Source: Nautilus pompilius
Taxonomy: Eukaryota > Mollusca > Cephalopoda > Nautilida > Nautilidae
DNA length: 64,000 bases
NCBI GenBank assembly: GCA_018389105.1
Contig: JACATO010000031.1
Span: 1,178,001-1,242,000, forward strand
Direction of reading: 5' to 3'
In this document: one piece after another, positions 29,501-35,500 of the stretch
How positions within the stretch are numbered: the first letter of the stretch is position 1
How the letters are laid out: each line of letters starts with the position of its first letter
Notes under the pieces: generated by a model
What the model was told of the DNA's origin: nothing
Database searches by the model: none
What the model saw: the letters and a program-made list of their open reading frames with translations, nothing else
Program-made: the position numbers and the translations under genes

Positions 29501-32500
29501 ACGATACTGTCATCCAAGAATGCTGAGTTGCCTAATGCCGTGATGATCTTTGAAACGCTGTAATCGGACTCTTGTTGCGCTTCACCTTCGTGGATTCGTT
29601 CATGGAAACTTGCAGCTTTTTCTTGTAACATCAGGCCAGAGACAGGAATCCCCTTTTCACGCTGCTGTGAAAACCACAAAAATACAGCTTGGTCAAGTTC
29701 ATCTTTCACTGGCTTCATGGATTTTCTTCTTAATGCACGTGAAGTGTTCACTTTGGTTGATAAATTTCTCAATCGCTGGTCTTGCTTTCTTGATGTCAGA
29801 CACTGTTGCTTTTCCAATGTTGTACTCTTGTGCAATCTTTGATGCCTTTTCACCATGACCCAGATGCTATAAAATCTCGTTTTTCTGTTCGATTGTCAGT
29901 GGTGTTCGCTTTCTCTTCACAGACATGGTAACAGTGACAAACTTGATCACTTGTAACAGATACATACTCGGAACAAAGTCACAGAGCAGTACTACTGTAC
30001 TCGCAGAGCAGTGCTATTATAGCCACCTGCCACCCCACAGGCTTGTCACCCATGGCAGGCACTCCCTGTTGCTTCACAGGCCTTTGCAGTAACTGACACT
30101 GGCACCACTGGCCCCCACATGGGGGATTTGTCACTCTGCCTTCTTAATGGAAGCGCAGACAATACACGCTGGTGACAGGAGCTGGAGCTTGAACTGTTAT
30201 TGCAGGAGGACTGAGGCAGCTAAAAGAATCCGACCTCAATGCCTGCGGGGAGCAGGGACTTCGGCCGGACGCACGCCATCCAGCTTGGCTCTAGGCCAAC
30301 TTGGGCTCCAAAAACTATAATAAACATATGTAGACAAATGAATAAAGACGTTAAAACAAAGATTGAAAGAAATAAATCAATTTATTAAACAATAATAATT
30401 ATAGTATGTTTCTAATGTTCTTGAGTTTGGATAACACACAGTATGCCTAATTAAATATTCATGGAATCTTAAGATCTTGTTTTTTAATAATCCAAAATTC
30501 GGATAATTAATGGTCGGATAACCAAGGTTTGACTGTACAATTTTTAAAAAAAAATTGAGGAGAAATAGCTTTTTGTTGTTTTTTTGAAAATGCACTATTT
30601 AAATTTTAGAAATTGAAGGTACCAGATGAATTTGGACCTACAGCTCGACATGAAAGAGGCTGGTTTATAAATCCAATGGGAATGAAGCAGCACATGAAAA
30701 TTTGGCTAATTTTTGCCTCCGTTATTCCTGGTTTTTTAATATTTATTCTTTTATTCATGGAAGTACAGATTACAGAGTAAGTAATATTTTAATTTGGCCA
30801 TATCAACTACAGTTTATATTGCACATTCATGTGTACGAAACAAAAAAAATTTGCTCACAAGCAAAAGTATTTTGCAACAGAATTCATTGCTAACTTGTGA
30901 TTCAGGCTGAAGTGGTTAGATATTCACCAATGGAAAACATTTTATTTTGGTACTTTATTTTTTTCTTTTAAATTGTAGTCATAGATTTAGATCTTTAAGT
31001 ATGCAGTAATGCCTTGATATACGAAGTGAATGCCTTCCTCAGGCCTCATTTGCATATTGAATAGCTTGTAATATTAATACTAAAAGTACTGCATAGTGTA
31101 AACAAAGACATTATATTGAAATTAGTATTTTATTTTTTACTGTGCAGAACTTTAATTTAAAAAAGGCACAAATAAAATAAACATAATTCACTGAATAATA
31201 TACTTACATCTGCTGGTGTTGTTTTAGGTGCAGCCATCAATTTTCAATGTCTAACAAATACCTTTCTGTAAGTGTCTTAGGAGTAAGAAAGGATGGAATT
31301 ATTTGTGTGGAGAGCTGACATGATCTTGACAATAATGCTATACCTTCCTCCATTGATAAAGAAAAGTGTTAATTTATAAGGAAGTTTTGAAGTGTAGACT
31401 GTTTTATCTTCTCCTGCTTCTCTCTAAGAATGACATTGTAGCAGTTGATGTCACTCATAGCAGCCCTCTTAAAGGTACTGCTTTGCTCCAAATTTGGATC
31501 ATGTTCTGGGAGCATTTCCAATGCACTAGAAATTTGATTTAAAGCCTCAGAAAGAACTTTGGTCATGAGGTTTCTCACAGGAACAATCTCTTGAACACTC
31601 ATCATCATCTGCAATTCTGTTTGTCCAGCTCCTTATGGTCTTTTACACTCAGATTCTTCCTGCACTAAATCTAATTATGATAGAAGAATAATGTGATAAT
31701 TTGGCTTCCCATAGAGCAAGAGACTTTCCATTTAATAGGATGCTTTTTGGAAAACACCGAAAAATTCTGTTGTGTTAAGTTCTTTATTCTACAAGTCAGA
31801 GAATTGGGGAAAGTTGGATAATAACGTGGAGAGAGAGAGAGAGCGAGCACTTTTGGAAGTCTAAGGATTACTGCATACATCTGGTTACTAAACCCATCAA
31901 TTCAGATGCTGTGGTTGACTAACAGAGCTTATGTAATGCTGGGAACATGATCAGGTATCTGGGCTTTTATTAGAAGTGGTCATTTGGTTCATTCATGTTT
32001 TTATTTGAAACTATGATGCTCATTGATAGTGACTTGATTTTTATAAAATACAATTTGATTATAATTATTTATTAGTGTAGTTTTTAGTTTTCTGTGTAAA
32101 ATAATGGTAAAAAAATAAATAGTTTGTTATACCAAATATTTGCATATCAAGGTATTACTGTATAATTAGTACTATATAGTTACCCTTGTTTCAATAATAA
32201 AAAATAAAATATTTCCAGTTCACCATAAGAACTAATTAGTATGCAGTCATTTGGCAGACTGTTTCTTAGTATAGGGTTTTGGGTTGTCATGCATGTTTTA
32301 GAAGTAAAAAATAAAAAAAAATGTTTGCAGCAGCACTGCACCAGTTTGGTCACAATTATTACCCTTTCCCCTTATTAAAATTTTAACTTAATGGATCCAT
32401 AACTCTGTTACATTTCAACAATTTAGAAGTTCTTTTCTTTTGTATACTGTAAATCTAATAAATATTTTCAAGTGTGTGTGTGTTACTCTTTCACAGCCAA

Positions 32501-35500
32501 ACCATTGCACCTAGAGGCCCAAATCTTGAGTGTGTGTAGTTACTTCAGTTTCTGGGCAAGGTTTTAACCTACTGCACATTGGCCTAAAGCCATTTTTTCT
32601 CATGTAGCTATCCCAGCCCTCCTAACATGCTGAATTTTTGGCTGCTGGTGCTAAACAGATGTTTGTAGGTGCTAAGATGTTAGAAGAGTGATTTTTCTCT
32701 CTATACTTTTCAGAGTGATTTTGTCAAAAAAGCTGAAGAAAGGTTCAGGATTTCATTTGGACATGTTTCTGGTTGGAATTCTAACTGGACTTTGTTCATT
32801 ATTCGGTTTACCGTGGATGTGTGCAGGTACAGTGAGATCAGTTGCTCATAAAGCTTCTCTCAGTGTCATGAGTCGGACACATGCACCAGGTGAAAAACCT
32901 AAGTTTTTGTATGTTAAGGAGCAGCGACTAACAAGTTTACTTGTAAATATATTGATAGGTAAGTTCTTTTGTTTGATTTACTTAAAACAACAAAAAAATG
33001 TTTATCACCTATTTCTACAAGTGAAATTGGAGATGTATGGTACATAAGTAGTCCAAACCTCATGATTTTGTATGCTTTAGTACAATCTAGAATAATCAGC
33101 AAGAAAATAACAAATTTTTTTTAATGAACAAAAACCATTCAGGAAAGAAAAAAGATTTTGGAGTATTTGAAATCAGATCTATCCAAATAAAGTTCTGTTT
33201 TTCAGTCGTCTAAAATTCTTCAGACTTGATGTAATACATGAACTTGAGCTGACTTGTTTGCGTGAAGGCATAAGAAAAAATATTTGAGCAAATACAAAAA
33301 AAATTAAATTTATCAGGTAGTATTGAAGCAGTTTAATACAGTAGAAGAAAAAATATGTAAAGGGATGAGGTTTACAGTGTTGTCACGTTTTCATTTGTCA
33401 TATTATTATTATTACCTGTGTTGACTGTTCACAAAACTTAATTAATCATATTTTTGGTTATTATATGATTTGTGTCTGACTGTCTAGCAGTTTGGTGTTT
33501 TCAACAGTGTTTGTGATGCAAGTTGCAGTCATACTACATCTTTTATTTCCTAGATATTCAATGAAAACTGTTACTGATGTAATAGTTTAGTCAGTCTGCT
33601 TGTACCTTGTAAACTTCAAACTGACTTTTATGCATATTTTCCAATAAAGTAATGATTCTTTTACTTTGTTTTTTAAGAAGTGTCACATATATTGGATTTA
33701 AAATAAAGAAAATAGAAATTGCTATAGACAAATCTCAAGTTGCAGGTGTCTGTTTTTGTTGCACTAAACAAGAAAAAGATAAGAATCCGTGTTGTAAGAT
33801 TTATTCTTGATTAATGGAGAAAAACAAACAAACGTGCACTTTTGAAAATGATAAGCATTGGATGTCTTGAAAGTACTGTGGCAGTAATTCTTATACCTGA
33901 TATGGTGGTTATATTAAGAAGAATTGTTTGTTTTTAATATTGGGTTTTCCCATCTTAAATGGTCTTTCGTGATACATTACTTCTGTATTTATGTTGTAAA
34001 TATTTAAAGTAAACCACACTGATATTGTTAAATTTTCTGCCTATATTAGATGCTTTAGTGATGCCAATTATTTTTTTCTTTAATTACAATTTGAAAATAA
34101 CTCTAAACATACCATTTTTTTTCCAAATTGGAATAGAAATTCCAGGTTTTAGAATTTGGCTAATTTACTATTGCAGTATATTTTTCATTTTACTTAATCA
34201 AAAATGTTTTGTAAATTATTTATTAGACATTAGCAGAAGCAAATGACAAGACTAAATGTACAGCCTTCACCAGGAATGATGTTATCAGCAGTTATGGTGC
34301 TTGTGAAGAGTGGTGTTAAAAGACCCCTGAGCAAAGAGTCTAGTGAACATTTGATATTTGCATAACAAATGTGTGTATACAAATCTTAGATACAAAACAT
34401 TTTTTTTAAAAAAGTTTGTTTTGATACTTGTCACTTTTTTGGTAAAACAGGTGGCGGCATTTAGTTTGAAATTGCTTAATTGTGCCATTCTAATTTCAGG
34501 AGCATCACTGACAGTGGGTCCATTATTACAAGAAATCCCTATGGCTGTCCTTTTTGGTGTCTTTCTCTATCTTGGTTTTTCATCTATGAGTGGCGTGCAG
34601 ATGTATGAACGAACCAAGCTATTATTCATGCCTGTGAAACACCATCCATCTATTGGTTATGTTCGTAGGGTATGTGTTATCATTTCTTTAAGCATAGGCA
34701 TTTTTCTGCATATTTAAGTTTCACCTTTTTTTATCACTTGGTTATCTACAACTTTGTTATCCCACATGTTTACTTTTTCTGGCAGATTTTTGACTTCTCT
34801 TTTCTCTAAAATATTTCAAATTCTAAATGGTATTTATAAAGTAGCACTACTACACGCTTTCAACATAATTGATTTGAGAAACCAGGGCATGTGGGTTCAG
34901 TAAAAGAAATTAGCTTAATTTAAGGTTCTAGAACAAAGCAGACTTTTAATTTATTTTTCAGCATCATGCATCTTCAGATATTTTTCTTAATACTGTCTCA
35001 CTTTGCAAATACTTGTAAAGTCATCTTGTCTGTGAGTAGTTTAAATATACTTATGAGAATTGTTTTTCACAATGAAAATAATAAAGTTTGTTAGAATGGT
35101 TTATCCATTATTTGTTAATAAAAGTATTAGGAAAAAAAATTCCAACATTCTTTTTGGAATGCAAGGAAAAGAAATGTAGAATGCATCCAATTCTGTTATG
35201 TAAGATTTTTTACATCAATTTATGGGTTTGAAATAGTTGACTTATGAAAATGAATCTGACTAATTTTCATGAAGCATTGGAAAATCCTGTGCTAAAAAAA
35301 ATTTTTAAGTGATGTTGAAATTTAAAAACCTAGATCTTTTATACTTAATTACTGTTAAAGATGTTATTATTTATCAGTATGAATTATAGTAAGTAAATAA
35401 CAAAAATTTATGAAATGAAATTTTGTCTTATCTTTAATAATGTTGGGGAAACAACTCTTGTTGTTTATGGTATGGAATAGTCATTCTGTGTAAATTTGGC

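Noticed and set aside
34025-34246. Hydrophobic open frame of 73 codons before exon H
   Set aside because: T-rich DNA gives Phe/Ile-rich chance frames. It has no acceptor/donor pair and the family alignment leaves no room for an extra span.
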